A stretch of 64,000 bases of DNA from Micromonospora chaiyaphumensis (GCF_900091435.1 NZ_FMCS01000004.1:1-64000); one strand, 5' to 3'; shown: positions 38,584 to 46,898, counted from the first letter of the stretch. Made by a program: numbers and translations. Notes: a model not told the origin generated them from the letters alone.

Positions 38584-40247
38584 TACATCCGCTCCGGAGC
38601 CGAGACGCCCAGCAGGCGCAGGCCGTTGGCGATGACCACCCGGGTGGCGTCGTTGAGCCAGAGCCGGGCCCGGTGCAGGTCGGTGACCTCCTCGTCGCCG
38701 CGCGGCAGGATCCGGCAGTTGTCGTAGAACCGGTGGTAGGCGCCGGCCAGCCGCTCCAGGTAGCGGGCGACCAGGTGAGGGCCGCGCAGCTCGGCCGCCG
38801 AGGAGACCACGGCGGGGAACTCGGCGAGCGCCTTGAGCAGCTCGTTCTCCTTCTCGTGGGAGAGCAGCTCGGCGTGGAAGCCGGCGGCCTCGCCCCGGGT
38901 CAGCCCCACCTCGGCGGCGTTGCGGCCGACGCTGGCGGTGCGGGCGGCCACGTACTGCACGTAGTAGACCGGGTTGTCGCGGGTGGCCCGGGTCCACAGC
39001 TCCACGTCGATGTCGATCGGCGAGTCGCTGGAGTAGCGGGCCAGCGCGTAGCGGGAGGCGTCCACACCGATCGCGTCGACCAGGTCCTCCAGGGTGACCA
39101 CGGTGCCGGCCCGCTTGCTCATCCGCACCGGAGCGCCGTCGCGGAGGAGGTTGACCAGCTGGCCGATGAGGATCTCCAGGTTGCGGTCCGGGTCGTCGCC
39201 GAAGCACGCGGCCATGGCCTTCATCCGGCCGATGTAGCCGTGGTGGTCGGCGCCCAGCATGATCACCACGCGCTCGAAGCCGCGCTCACGCTTGTCCAGG
39301 TAGTAGGCGCAGTCGGCGGCGAAGTAGGTCCACTCGCCGTTGGACTTGCGCAGCACCCGGTCCTTGTCGTCGCCGAAATCGGTGGTGCGCAGCCAGGTGG
39401 CGCCCTCGGACTCGTAGAGGTGGCCCTGCTCACGCAGCCGGTCGAGCGCCTTGTCCAGCTCGCCCCGGTCGTGCAGGTCCTTCTCGTTGAAGTAGGTGTC
39501 GAACTCCACGCCGAAGTCGCGCAGCGACGACTTGATCTCGGCGAACATCAGCTGGACGCCCTCGACCCGGAAGATTTCCTGGGCGGCGGCCTCGTCGAGG
39601 TCGAGCACCTCGGGCCGGCGCTTCACCACCTCGGCCGCGATCTCCGCGATGTACGCGCCGCCGTAGCCGTCCTCGGGGGCCGGCTGGCCCTGGGCGGCGG
39701 CGAGCAGCGAGCGGGCGAACCGGTCGATCTGGGACCCGGCGTCGTTGAAGTAGTACTCGGTGCCCACGTCGGCGCCGGTGGCCCGGAGCAGCCGGCTGAG
39801 CGCGTCGCCGACGGCCGCCCAGCGGACGCCGCCGATGTGCACCGGGCCGGTCGGGTTCGCCGAGACGAACTCCAGGTTGATCCGCTGGCCGGCGAGGGCG
39901 TCGCTGCGGCCGTACGCCGGGCCGGCCTCGACGATGACCTTGGCGAGCTGACCGGCGGCGGCCGCGTCGAGCCGGATGTTGAGGAAGCCCGGGCCGGCGA
40001 TCTCCACCGACTTGACCCCGGCCGCCTTGCCGAGCTGGTCGGCCAGGGCGGTGGCCAGCTCCCGCGGGGGCACGCCGACCTTCTTGCTGAGCTGCAGCGC
40101 CAGCGTCGAGGCGTAGTCGCCGTGCTCGGGGTTGCGGGGTCGCTCGACGGTGGTCTGCGCGGGCAGCGCGGAGCGATCCAGGCCCCGGTCTTCGAAGACG
40201 GCGTGGGCTGCGGAGAGGACGACCTCGGCGAGTTCTGCGGGAGTCAC
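38583..40247 (-). CDS. argS: Arginyl-tRNA synthetase
   Basis: A class I synthetase of 554 residues. The HIGH-type motif appears as VHIGG at 136-140 after [10 protein letters not shown], and the second signature is [16 protein letters not shown]. The N-terminal Arg-tRNA D-loop domain (Add1) and the C-terminal DALR anticodon domain ([15 protein letters not shown] ... [11 protein letters not shown]) are intact. The GTG start follows GATAAC by about nine bases, so the mRNA is probably leaderless. It heads the lysA-hom-thrC block and is divergent from the DUF3105 gene. Confidence 0.96.
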   Translation of the reverse strand: MTPAELAEVVLSAAHAVFEDRGLDRSALPAQTTVERPRNPEHGDYASTLALQLSKKVGVPPRELATALADQLGKAAGVKSVEIAGPGFLNIRLDAAAAGQLAKVIVEAGPAYGRSDALAGQRINLEFVSANPTGPVHIGGVRWAAVGDALSRLLRATGADVGTEYYFNDAGSQIDRFARSLLAAAQGQPAPEDGYGGAYIAEIAAEVVKRRPEVLDLDEAAAQEIFRVEGVQLMFAEIKSSLRDFGVEFDTYFNEKDLHDRGELDKALDRLREQGHLYESEGATWLRTTDFGDDKDRVLRKSNGEWTYFAADCAYYLDKRERGFERVVIMLGADHHGYIGRMKAMAACFGDDPDRNLEILIGQLVNLLRDGAPVRMSKRAGTVVTLEDLVDAIGVDASRYALARYSSDSPIDIDVELWTRATRDNPVYYVQYVAARTASVGRNAAEVGLTRGEAAGFHAELLSHEKENELLKALAEFPAVVSSAAELRGPHLVARYLERLAGAYHRFYDNCRILPRGDEEVTDLHRARLWLNDATRVVIANGLRLLGVSAPERM

Positions 40248-40266
40248 CGAACCATGTTATCGGGGG

Positions 40267-40272
40267 TAGACT
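40267..40272 (+). promoter_or_regulatory. -10 box upstream of the DUF3105-DUF305 pair
   Basis: TAGACT on the plus strand, 75 bases before the DUF3105 ATG, overlapping the argS promoter region on the other strand. The -35 region is not clear. Confidence 0.35.
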
Positions 40273-40346
40273 CGGTCCCCGCGGCGGCGACCCAGCATGT
40301 GAACCGGCCCCGCGGCTCCCCTGACCGACCGACCTGACGAGGCACG

Positions 40347-41168
40347 ATGAGCATCAGCACCCCGGGCGGCCCGGAGCGCCGTCCGACCGTGGTCAGCACC
40401 GGCAAGAAGCCGGCCGCCGGCCGGCCCGCGGCTGCCGACAAGCCCGCCGGCGGCAAGGCCGGGGCCGGCAAGGGCACCCCGCCGCGGACCGGCGGCAAGG
40501 GCCGCAAGCCGGTCACCCCGGTGAAGGTGAGCCAGGGTCGCGCGTGGGGTCCGATCGCCCTGTTCGTCGCGGTCGGCGTGCTGGCCGTCGGCATCATCGG
40601 CGTGGGCGCGTGGGCGGTCTACCAGGGCTCGCAGCCCTGGCAGAAGCGGGCCGACGCGATCAACGGCATCGTCGACTTCCGCAAGAAGGACAAGGACCTG
40701 GTCAAGGGCGGCAACCACCAGGCGGGCTCGATCAAGTACGACGTGCTTCCCCCGGTGGGCGGCCCGCACAACCAGGCCTGGCAGAACTGCATGGGCGACG
40801 TCTACGACGCCCCGATCGCCAACGAGCACGCGGTGCACAGCCTGGAGCACGGCACGGTCTGGATCACCTACCGCCCCGACCTGCCCGCCGACCAGGTGGC
40901 CAAGCTCAAGGCCAAGGTCGAGGGCAAGGAGAAGCTGATGCTCAGCCCGTTCGAGGGGCTGGACAAGCCGATCTCGCTCCAGGCCTGGGGCTTCCAGCTC
41001 AAGGTCGACAACGCCGACGACGGCCGGATCGACGAGTTCATCAAGACGCTGCGCGTGAACGCCTCCGTCGAGGGTCCGACCGCGCTGTGCGACCAGGGCG
41101 TCACCGCCACCGGCACCACTCCGCGGGACAACCTCGGCAACAACATGCCCGAGCAGCCGACCCAGTGA
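40347..41168 (+). CDS. DUF3105 family membrane-anchored protein
   Basis: A 273-residue protein with a Lys/Gly/Pro-rich cytoplasmic N-terminus (about 60 residues), one transmembrane helix (PIALFVAVGVLAVGIIGVGAWAVY) and an extracytoplasmic DUF3105 domain. The domain carries the conserved PPVGGPHN, NCMGDVYDAPIANEHAVHSLEHGTVWITY and WGFQLKVD blocks. The His and Cys residues (HN, NC, EHAVHSLEHG) could bind a metal. Function is unknown. It is followed after 10 bases by a DUF305 gene, a common pairing in actinobacteria. Confidence 0.87.
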   Translation: MSISTPGGPERRPTVVSTGKKPAAGRPAAADKPAGGKAGAGKGTPPRTGGKGRKPVTPVKVSQGRAWGPIALFVAVGVLAVGIIGVGAWAVYQGSQPWQKRADAINGIVDFRKKDKDLVKGGNHQAGSIKYDVLPPVGGPHNQAWQNCMGDVYDAPIANEHAVHSLEHGTVWITYRPDLPADQVAKLKAKVEGKEKLMLSPFEGLDKPISLQAWGFQLKVDNADDGRIDEFIKTLRVNASVEGPTALCDQGVTATGTTPRDNLGNNMPEQPTQ

Positions 41169-41178
41169 GGACGCCGCG

Positions 41179-41847
41179 ATGACCGCCGCGACCACGGACA
41201 CCGACCTCGACGAGGCCCCGGTCACCGACGCCGGTGACCGGGGGTCGGCGCGGCGTTTCGGCGTCCTGGCGCTGGCCGTCGCCGTCGTGGTCGGCCTCCT
41301 CCTCGGGTACGCGGGCGGCCTGCTCACCCCGACGCTCACCCGTCCGGGTGACAACTCGGCCGAGGCCGGCTTCGCCCGGGACATGACCAGCCACCACTCC
41401 CAGGCCGTGGCCATGGGGCTGCTGGCGTTCCGGCAGGGCCAGGACCCGGAGGTCCGCCAGATCGGCAGCGACATCGCCACCGGGCAGCAGGGTGAGATCG
41501 GCACCATGCAGACCTGGCTGCGCTCCTGGAAGCTGGACCCGACCGGCGACCAGCCGCCGATGGCCTGGATGTCCGACGGCGCGGCGGTGAAGAACGGGCT
41601 GATGCCGGGCATGGCCACGCCGGAGGAGATGGCGAAGCTGCGCGCCGCGAGCGGGCGCGAGTTCGACGTGCTCTTTCTGCAGATGATGATCCGGCACCAC
41701 GTCGGCGGGGTGCACATGATCGACGGGATCCTCGACCAGGGGCACGACGACGACGTGCTGGCCGTCGCCCAGGTCATGAAGAACACCCAGCAGAAGGATC
41801 TGGCCAACCTCACGGCGGCACTCAAGCGCCTGGGCGGCACGGTCTAG
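41179..41847 (+). CDS. DUF305 family membrane-anchored four-helix protein
   Basis: A 222-residue protein with one transmembrane helix (RRFGVLALAVAVVVGLLLGYAGGLL) and a periplasmic-side ferritin-like domain typical of DUF305. The paired His/Met motifs are FARDMTSHHSQAVAMGLLAF and FLQMMIRHHVGGVHMIDGIL. DUF305 proteins are often encoded with copper-handling genes, so metal binding is likely, but the ligand here is inferred only. It is co-transcribed with DUF3105 and followed by a strong terminator. Confidence 0.88.
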   Translation: MTAATTDTDLDEAPVTDAGDRGSARRFGVLALAVAVVVGLLLGYAGGLLTPTLTRPGDNSAEAGFARDMTSHHSQAVAMGLLAFRQGQDPEVRQIGSDIATGQQGEIGTMQTWLRSWKLDPTGDQPPMAWMSDGAAVKNGLMPGMATPEEMAKLRAASGREFDVLFLQMMIRHHVGGVHMIDGILDQGHDDDVLAVAQVMKNTQQKDLANLTAALKRLGGTV

Positions 41848-41862
41848 CAACCGCTCGTCCGC

Positions 41863-41890
41863 GGGCCCGCGTCGTGCGCGACGCGGGCCC
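41863..41890 (+). terminator. Terminator after DUF305
   Basis: GGGCCCGCGTCG, loop TGCG, CGACGCGGGCCC: a perfect 12-base-pair stem 16 bases after the stop. Confidence 0.8.
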
Positions 41891-41930
41891 TTCGCGTACC
41901 CCGGGCCGGGCCGCGCCCGTTTCGCCGCTT

Positions 41931-41936
41931 TATAAC
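41931..41936 (+). promoter_or_regulatory. -10-like TATAAC before the IS630-derived gene
   Basis: TATAAC in a short AT-rich island, followed by GGGTTG-AA-CAACCC (41942-41955), an inverted repeat that overlaps the first possible start codon and could be an operator. Confidence 0.4.
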
Positions 41937-41944
41937 GTTTTGGG

Positions 41945-42721
41945 TTGAACAACCCATTGCACTGCTTGGAGACTTTTCTCCACACATATCGTGACCAGTT
42001 GCGATTCGGGCTCGTTGCGCAGGACGTGGGGGTTGCACTCAGAGACGCAGGGCGGTCGGTCACCAGTTGGTGCCGGCGGCACACTATCGGCGGTGACGGG
42101 GCGGTGGCAGCCGTCCGTCGCGGACTGCGGCAGGGCGAGCCGGGAACGCTCAGCCGCGAACAGGAACTCGAACTGATCGACGTGCTACGGGGCGTCCACC
42201 CCGACGAGTTCGGCCTGGACGAGGAGCTCTGGACGCGACAGAGCCTGACCACCCTCATCGAGCGCCAGTTCGAGTTGACCATGGACGCCGGCACGGTCGG
42301 GGCGTACCTGCGGGCCTGGGGGTTGGGTCCGCGGGAGCCCCGCGAGCGGGCCTGCGGGCTCTGCGTGGGCGCGGTCGAGCGCTGGGTACGCAGCGAGTAC
42401 CCGTCGATCACCCGGTCCGCCCAGGAGCACGCCGCCGAGGTCTACTGGATCGGCCGCGTACGCCTGCGGGGCACCATGCCGGCGGCGGACGTGATCTCCG
42501 CGGTCTCATCGCGCGGCCGGGTACGTTTCATGATCACGACGCCCACGGTCGACCCGCCGCTCCCCCGCGAGTTCGTGCTGCGGCTCAGCGGCGCCGAGGA
42601 GCGCACGGTCCACCTGATCGTCGACGGGTCCTGGCCGCGCAACGAGTGGCCGCGCCGCCTGCCCCGCCGCATCGTCCTCCACCCGCTGCCGAGCTGCGGT
42701 CGCCCCGTCGCCGCCGCCTGA
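41945..42721 (+). CDS. IS630-transposase-derived winged-helix protein, catalytic core decayed
   Basis: The first two thirds look like the IS630 helix-turn-helix/winged region (LSREQELELIDVLRGVHPDEFGLDEELWTRQSLTTLIERQFELTMDAGTVGAYLRAWGLGP). The remainder follows the DDE_3 order but lacks catalytic parts: the first Asp-Glu position reads EVYWIGRVRLRG, a second Asp may remain in LIVDGSWPRN, and the protein stops at HPLPSC before the final Glu region. The frame is uninterrupted over 258 codons. The start is uncertain: TTG at 41945 has no ribosome site, and TTG (41999) or GTG (42026) are alternatives. It is best read as a domesticated DNA-binding protein or a recent remnant. Confidence 0.6.
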   Translation: MNNPLHCLETFLHTYRDQLRFGLVAQDVGVALRDAGRSVTSWCRRHTIGGDGAVAAVRRGLRQGEPGTLSREQELELIDVLRGVHPDEFGLDEELWTRQSLTTLIERQFELTMDAGTVGAYLRAWGLGPREPRERACGLCVGAVERWVRSEYPSITRSAQEHAAEVYWIGRVRLRGTMPAADVISAVSSRGRVRFMITTPTVDPPLPREFVLRLSGAEERTVHLIVDGSWPRNEWPRRLPRRIVLHPLPSCGRPVAAA

Positions 42722-42775
42722 CCCCCCGACCCCGGCCCCGGCCCCGGCCTGGGCCACCCGCCCGCCCGGCCCGGT

Positions 42776-42830
42776 GATCATGAGGTTGGCGGCGATGTGG
42801 ATCTCCGCTTGCGCCGCCAACCTCATGATC
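42776..42830. repeat. Perfect 19-base inverted repeat bounded by GATC
   Basis: GATCATGAGGTTGGCGGCG and its exact reverse complement flank a 17-base centre. It lies between the IS630-derived gene and the tRNA promoter. The GATC ends recall the elements at 734, 807 and 46826, but the arm sequence is different. Confidence 0.75.
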
Positions 42831-42857
42831 GGCAGAAACGCCGGCGTGGGATGCCGA

Positions 42858-42888
42858 TTGGGTGATCCGGGTGGGCGTTTGCTAGTCT
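42858..42888 (+). promoter_or_regulatory. Predicted promoter of tRNA-Arg
   Basis: TTGGGT, 19-base spacer, TAGTCT, ending 14 bases before the tRNA 5' end. Confidence 0.5.
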
Positions 42889-42902
42889 TCTCGGGTCGCT
42901 GA

Positions 42903-42974
42903 GCCCCCGTAGCTCAGGGGATAGAGCACCGCCCTCCGGAGGCGGGGGCGCAGGTTCGAATCCTGCCGGGGGCA
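42903..42974 (+). tRNA. tRNA-Arg (anticodon CCG)
   Basis: A complete cloverleaf can be drawn. The acceptor GCCCCCG pairs with CGGGGGC, the D stem is GCTC/GAGC, and the anticodon stem CCGCC/GGCGG holds the loop CTCCGGA. The T arm is GCAGG-TTCGAAT-CCTGC. The discriminator is A and CCA is not encoded. It reads the CGG codon, which is frequent in this genome. No integrated element is seen beside it. Confidence 0.95.
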
Positions 42975-42982
42975 CAGACACG

Positions 42983-43012
42983 AAAAGCCCGGGCCGCTGG
43001 CCCGGGCTTTTT
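42983..43012 (+). terminator. Intrinsic terminator after tRNA-Arg
   Basis: AAAAGCCCGGGCC, loop GCT, GGCCCGGGCTTTTT: a 13-base-pair stem followed by a T-run, rare in this GC-rich sequence. It may also serve the convergent LigD-like gene. Confidence 0.9.
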
Positions 43013-43018
43013 CGCTGC

Positions 43019-43978
43019 TCAGCCGGCCTCGCGGCGGGCCTTCGCGCGGCGCTTGCCCTCGTGCATGGCCTGCACCCGGGCCACCGGGATGGTCCGGCCC
43101 TCGGCCACCAGTTCCTCCGGCAGCCGCTGCGGCGCGGGCAGCGCCTCGGCCCACGGGTCCCGGTCGCCGAGCAGCCCCGGCACCGTCTTCACGGTGAAGT
43201 CGGCCGGGGTCGCCGACTCGACGTCGGCCCAGCCGACCGGGTACGACACCGGCGTGCCCGGCCGGATCCGCGGGCTGTACGCGGCCACCACGGTCGCCCC
43301 GTACGACCGGGTGGAGTCGACGAAGACCCGGCCGCCCCGGTCCTCGACGATGAAGGCCGTGGTGGCCAGTGCCGGATCGAGCCGCTCGGCGCGGGCAGCG
43401 AGGGCGCGGGTCGCCGCGGCGGCCTCCTCGGCGGTCGTCGCCGGGTCCACCGGCACGATCACGTGCAGCCCCTTCGCCCCGCTGGTCTTCACCGCCCCGG
43501 CCAGCCCGGCGTCGGTGAGCGCCTGCCGGACCAGCAGCGCGGTGCGGACCGCCACGGTGAACGAGTCGCCCAGTGGCGGGTCCAGGTCGAGCACCAGGTG
43601 GGTGGGGTGTTCGGGGTGGCCGGCGTGGCCCAGCGTCGGGTGGTATTCGACGGCCCGCTGGTTGGCGAACCAGAGCAGGGTGCGCCGGTCGTCGCAGAGC
43701 GCGTAGGAGATGCTGCGGTGCGAGGCCTCCGCCCAGACCGAGGTGCGGCGCACCCAGTCCGGCGTGTACTTCGGCAGGTTCTTCTGCATGAACGGGTCCT
43801 GGCCGGGCCGCACCCGGACCACCGACAGCGGCCGGTCCCGCAGGCCGGGCAGGATCCGCTCGTGGACGGCGTCCAGGTAGTCGACCAAGTCGCGTTTGGT
43901 GGCCCCGGCCCCGTCGAACAGCGGCTGGTCCAGATTGGTCAGCGACACCCCGGCCCGGGTCTCGTCAGCGGCACCCAT
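43019..43978 (-). CDS. Stand-alone LigD-type DNA polymerase/primase domain protein
   Basis: A 319-residue archaeo-eukaryotic primase-like domain as found in LigD of bacterial non-homologous end joining. Metal-binding Asp131 and Asp133 are in HLVLDLDPP, with KTSGAKGLHVIVPV, FVDSTRSYGATVVAAYSPR and the N-terminal VRVRPGQDPFMQKNLPKYTPDWV. It has no ligase or nuclease domain and no ku gene nearby. It should fill or extend ends with ribonucleotide preference at double-strand breaks. The ATG at 43978 (GGAAGGTGG upstream) starts the conserved part. Confidence 0.9.
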   Translation of the reverse strand: MGAADETRAGVSLTNLDQPLFDGAGATKRDLVDYLDAVHERILPGLRDRPLSVVRVRPGQDPFMQKNLPKYTPDWVRRTSVWAEASHRSISYALCDDRRTLLWFANQRAVEYHPTLGHAGHPEHPTHLVLDLDPPLGDSFTVAVRTALLVRQALTDAGLAGAVKTSGAKGLHVIVPVDPATTAEEAAAATRALAARAERLDPALATTAFIVEDRGGRVFVDSTRSYGATVVAAYSPRIRPGTPVSYPVGWADVESATPADFTVKTVPGLLGDRDPWAEALPAPQRLPEELVAEGRTIPVARVQAMHEGKRRAKARREAG

Positions 43979-44036
43979 CCGCCCACCTTCCCGGGCCGGG
44001 AGCGGGTCGGCAACCCCGACACGGGTCCCGGCGGGG

Positions 44037-44516
44037 TCAGACCCAGAACGTGTCGTGCCGCAGGAAGAACTCCGCCTTCTCCTCCTCGCTCCGGTCGGCC
44101 AGGTCCAGCAGGCCCTCGAAGTAGCCCTCGCGCGGCGCGCCCGGGGCGAAGTGCAGCAACATCGAGGCCGGCTCGCCGGACTCGTTGCGGAACGCGTGGA
44201 CACCACCCTCGGGGACGTGCACGAAGTCCCCGGGCACGGTGTCGATCCAGCGCCGGCCGTCGTAGATGCGTACGGAACCGGACAGGATGAAGAAGGACTC
44301 CGAGATGGACCGGTGGAAATGCGGCGACGGGCCGCTCGGCTGCGGCCCCATCTCCCAGCGGTAGAGGCCGAACTGCCCGTTGGTCGATGCGCCGGTGGCG
44401 AGGTAGTGCGCCGTACCGCCGGAGGGGTAGACCAGCTCCGGGGGATGATCCGCCGGGCGGTAGGTGGCCGACTGCTCGCCCGGGTCCCCGGCGTAGCGCG
44501 GCGGTGGGTAGGTCAC
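44037..44516 (-). CDS. Cupin-domain protein
   Basis: A 159-residue protein with a single beta-barrel cupin. Motif 1 appears as PHFHRSISESFFILSGSVRIY and motif 2 as PGDFVHVPEGGVHAFRNES, with His residues suited to a metal. The N-terminus is Pro/Tyr-rich. The GTG start overlaps the stop of the PEP-mutase-like gene by four bases (GTGA), so the two are coupled and probably act together. The reaction is not identifiable. Confidence 0.83.
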   Translation of the reverse strand: MTYPPPRYAGDPGEQSATYRPADHPPELVYPSGGTAHYLATGASTNGQFGLYRWEMGPQPSGPSPHFHRSISESFFILSGSVRIYDGRRWIDTVPGDFVHVPEGGVHAFRNESGEPASMLLHFAPGAPREGYFEGLLDLADRSEEEKAEFFLRHDTFWV

Positions 44517-45301
44517 GGGGCCTCCTCTCCGCTGGGAAACACCTCGTCGCCCGCCCGGATCGCGGCGAGCATCCCGACCATACGGGCGCGGGCGGCCGCG
44601 TACAGGCCGGAGCCATAGCTGATCCGGGCCACACCGAGGGCGGCCAGCTCGGCCGGGGCCGGGGCACCGTGCCGGGCCAGGACGTTGACCGGAGCGCCCA
44701 CCTCGGCCACGAGGGCGCGGATCTCCTCCGGGCCGGCCAGCAGGATCGGGTAGACGCAGTCCGCTCCCGCCGCCAGGTAGCGACGGGCCCGACGGACCGC
44801 CTCGATGAGCCGCCCCTCCGCCGGCCCGTACGCTCGCAGGTGCACGTCGACCCGGGCGTTGAGCACCAGATCCACGCCGGCCGCCGCGGCGGCGGCCCGG
44901 ATCCCGGCCAGCAGCTCGGCCTGCTCCGCCACGTCGGACAACTCGTGGGTACGCGGGTCGGAGTCCTCGATGTTGCAGCCCACCGCGCCGGCCGCCAGCA
45001 GCCGCTCGACCAGCTCGGCCGGGCGCAGCCCGTACCCCCGTTCCAGGTCGGCGGTGACCGGGACCGGCACGGCGGCGGCGATCCGGGCGACCGCGGCGAA
45101 CAGCTCGCCCACCGGCGTGGCCTCGCCGTCGGTGTGGCCGAGCGCCTCGGCGACCGCGGCGCTGCTGGTGGCGACGGCCGGGAAGCCTGCCGCGACCACG
45201 GCCCGCGCGGACCCCGGGTCCCAGGCGTTGGGCAGCGTCAGCGGGTCCCCGGGGCGGTGCAGCGCGCGCAGCGCGGCAGCCCGCCGGATCAGCTCGGTCA
45301 T
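44513..45301 (-). CDS. Isocitrate lyase/PEP mutase family protein
   Basis: A 262-residue TIM-barrel enzyme of the PEP mutase superfamily: LTLPNAWDPGSARAVVAAGF near the start, ADLERGYG with metal-binding acids, NIEDSDP, LNARVDV, and RISYGSGL. The family splits or makes C-C or P-C bonds in small alpha-keto acids, and the substrate here is unknown. ATG at 45301 is chosen to match the family N-terminus; a GTG at 45331 would add ten residues. It is divergent from a MocR regulator across only 47 bases, which suggests regulation by it. Confidence 0.82.
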   Translation of the reverse strand: MTELIRRAAALRALHRPGDPLTLPNAWDPGSARAVVAAGFPAVATSSAAVAEALGHTDGEATPVGELFAAVARIAAAVPVPVTADLERGYGLRPAELVERLLAAGAVGCNIEDSDPRTHELSDVAEQAELLAGIRAAAAAAGVDLVLNARVDVHLRAYGPAEGRLIEAVRRARRYLAAGADCVYPILLAGPEEIRALVAEVGAPVNVLARHGAPAPAELAALGVARISYGSGLYAAARARMVGMLAAIRAGDEVFPSGEEAP

Positions 45302-45348
45302 ACCGCCAGTCTCGCCGGGCCTGCGGCCCACCCGTAAGCTCCAATTCC

Positions 45349-46755
45349 GTGCCGACGGACTGGGCCGATCTCGGCGTCGACCTGCACCTGGAGCTGGACA
45401 CCACCGGTGGCCGGCGGGCCGGGCTGGAGCGGGCGCTGCGGGACGCCATCCGCGACGGCCGGCTCCCGCCCGCCACCCGGCTGCCGGCCACCCGCACCCT
45501 CGCCGCCGAGCTGGGCCTGTCCCGGGGCACCGTGAGCGCCGCCTACGACCAGCTGGTCGCCGAGGGCTGGCTGGTCGCCCGGATCGGCGCGGGCACCCAG
45601 GTGAGCGCGCTGCGCCGGGCCGCCCCGCCGCCGGCCGCGCCGCCGCCCGGACCCCCGGCCTTCCGGTACGACCTGCGCCCCGGCAGCCCCGACGTCGGGC
45701 TCTTCCCGGTCGCCGCCTGGCTGCGGGCCACCCGCCGGGCGCTGGCCGTGGCCCCCGTCGAGGCGTACGGCTACGGCGACCCGCGTGGCCGGCCGGAGCT
45801 GCGCCGGGCGCTCGCCGGCTACCTGGGGCGGGCCCGGGGCGTGCTGGCCGACCCGGAGCGGATCGTGGTCACGACCGGCTACGTCCAGGCCCTGGTGCTG
45901 CTCACCGGCGTGCTCCGGGACGCCGGCACGCCGGCGCTGGCCATGGAGGACCCCGGGCTGCCCTTCCACCGGGCGGTGGTCCGCCGGCACGGCGGCACCG
46001 TGCTGCCGCTTCCGGTGGACGGGCTCGGCGCCCGCACCGACCTGCTCGGCACCGGGCCGCTGGCCCCGGTGGGCGCCGCCGTGGTGACCCCGGCACACCA
46101 GTTCCCCACCGGGGTGACCCTGCACCCCGCGCGCCGCCACGCACTCGCGGAGTGGGCCCGGTCCAGCGGCGGCCTGGTGATCGAGGACGACTACGACGGC
46201 GAGTTCCGCTACGACCGGCAGCCGGTCGGCGCGGTGCAGGGCACCGCGCCGGAGCAGGTCGCCTACGTGGGCACGGCGGCGAAGACGCTGGGTCCGGCGC
46301 TGCGCCTGGCCTGGCTGGTGCTGCCGGCGCGGCTCGTGGAGCCGGTGGTGGAGGCCAAGCGCCACCTCGACCTGCACAGCGAGACGATCGGGCAGCTCGC
46401 CCTCGCCGAGCTGATCGACGACCACGGCTACGACCGGCAGGTACGCACCGTCCGGCGCCGCTACCGCGAACGACGGGACCTGCTTCTGGAGCGGCTGGGC
46501 CGCCGGTCGGCGCTGGACGGGGTGGCGGCCGGCCTGCACGCCACCGTCCACCTCCGACCGGACGGCCCCGGCGAGGCGGCGGTGCTGGCCGCGGCCGCCG
46601 CCCGCGGGCTCGCCGTCGGCGGGCTGCGCATGCACCGGCACGACCCGGAGAGCGGCCCGCCCGGCCTGGTGGTCGGCTACGCCGGCCCGCCCGCGCACGC
46701 GTACCCCGGCGCCGTTGACCTGCTCGGCGGGGTGCTGCGCGACCTGGGCGCCTGA
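45349..46755 (+). CDS. MocR/PdxR-type transcriptional regulator with aminotransferase domain
   Basis: A 468-residue protein. A GntR winged helix-turn-helix (about residues 20-85: LERALRDAIRDGRLPPATRLPATRTLAAELGLSRGTVSAAYDQL) is followed by a class I aminotransferase-like domain with GDPRGRPELRRALAGYL, IEDDYDGEFRYD and the PLP-lysine segment GTAAKTLGPALRL. It probably senses PLP or an amine and controls the divergent PEP-mutase-like/cupin pair. The start is GTG at 45349 with no obvious ribosome site, so the transcript is probably leaderless. Confidence 0.9.
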   Translation: MPTDWADLGVDLHLELDTTGGRRAGLERALRDAIRDGRLPPATRLPATRTLAAELGLSRGTVSAAYDQLVAEGWLVARIGAGTQVSALRRAAPPPAAPPPGPPAFRYDLRPGSPDVGLFPVAAWLRATRRALAVAPVEAYGYGDPRGRPELRRALAGYLGRARGVLADPERIVVTTGYVQALVLLTGVLRDAGTPALAMEDPGLPFHRAVVRRHGGTVLPLPVDGLGARTDLLGTGPLAPVGAAVVTPAHQFPTGVTLHPARRHALAEWARSSGGLVIEDDYDGEFRYDRQPVGAVQGTAPEQVAYVGTAAKTLGPALRLAWLVLPARLVEPVVEAKRHLDLHSETIGQLALAELIDDHGYDRQVRTVRRRYRERRDLLLERLGRRSALDGVAAGLHATVHLRPDGPGEAAVLAAAAARGLAVGGLRMHRHDPESGPPGLVVGYAGPPAHAYPGAVDLLGGVLRDLGA

Positions 46756-46825
46756 CCGGGCGCGGCGACGCGGAAGGCGACATGCCCACCGCGTCGATGA
46801 CGTGGAGCTGGCTCCGCGCCGCACG

Positions 46826-46872
46826 GATCTTGGCGAGTTCCCGTTCGTTGCCAACGGGAACTCGCCAGGATC
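46826..46872. repeat. Palindromic repeat between convergent genes
   Basis: Twenty-base arms, GATCTTGGCGAGTTCCCGTT and AACGGGAACTCGCCAGGATC, with one G-T pair and a 7-base loop. It lies between the convergent MocR and MFS genes and can act as a bidirectional terminator. The first 16 bases are identical to positions 734-749. Confidence 0.75.
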
Positions 46873-46898
46873 GCATCACGCGACGACGCCCCGACGGG

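Noticed and set aside
41945..42721. Functional IS630 insertion sequence
   Set aside because: Catalytic residues are missing, no terminal inverted repeats flank the gene and there is no second frame.
42903..43978. Integrated element at tRNA-Arg
   Set aside because: No integrase gene and no repeat of the tRNA 3' end were found in the window.
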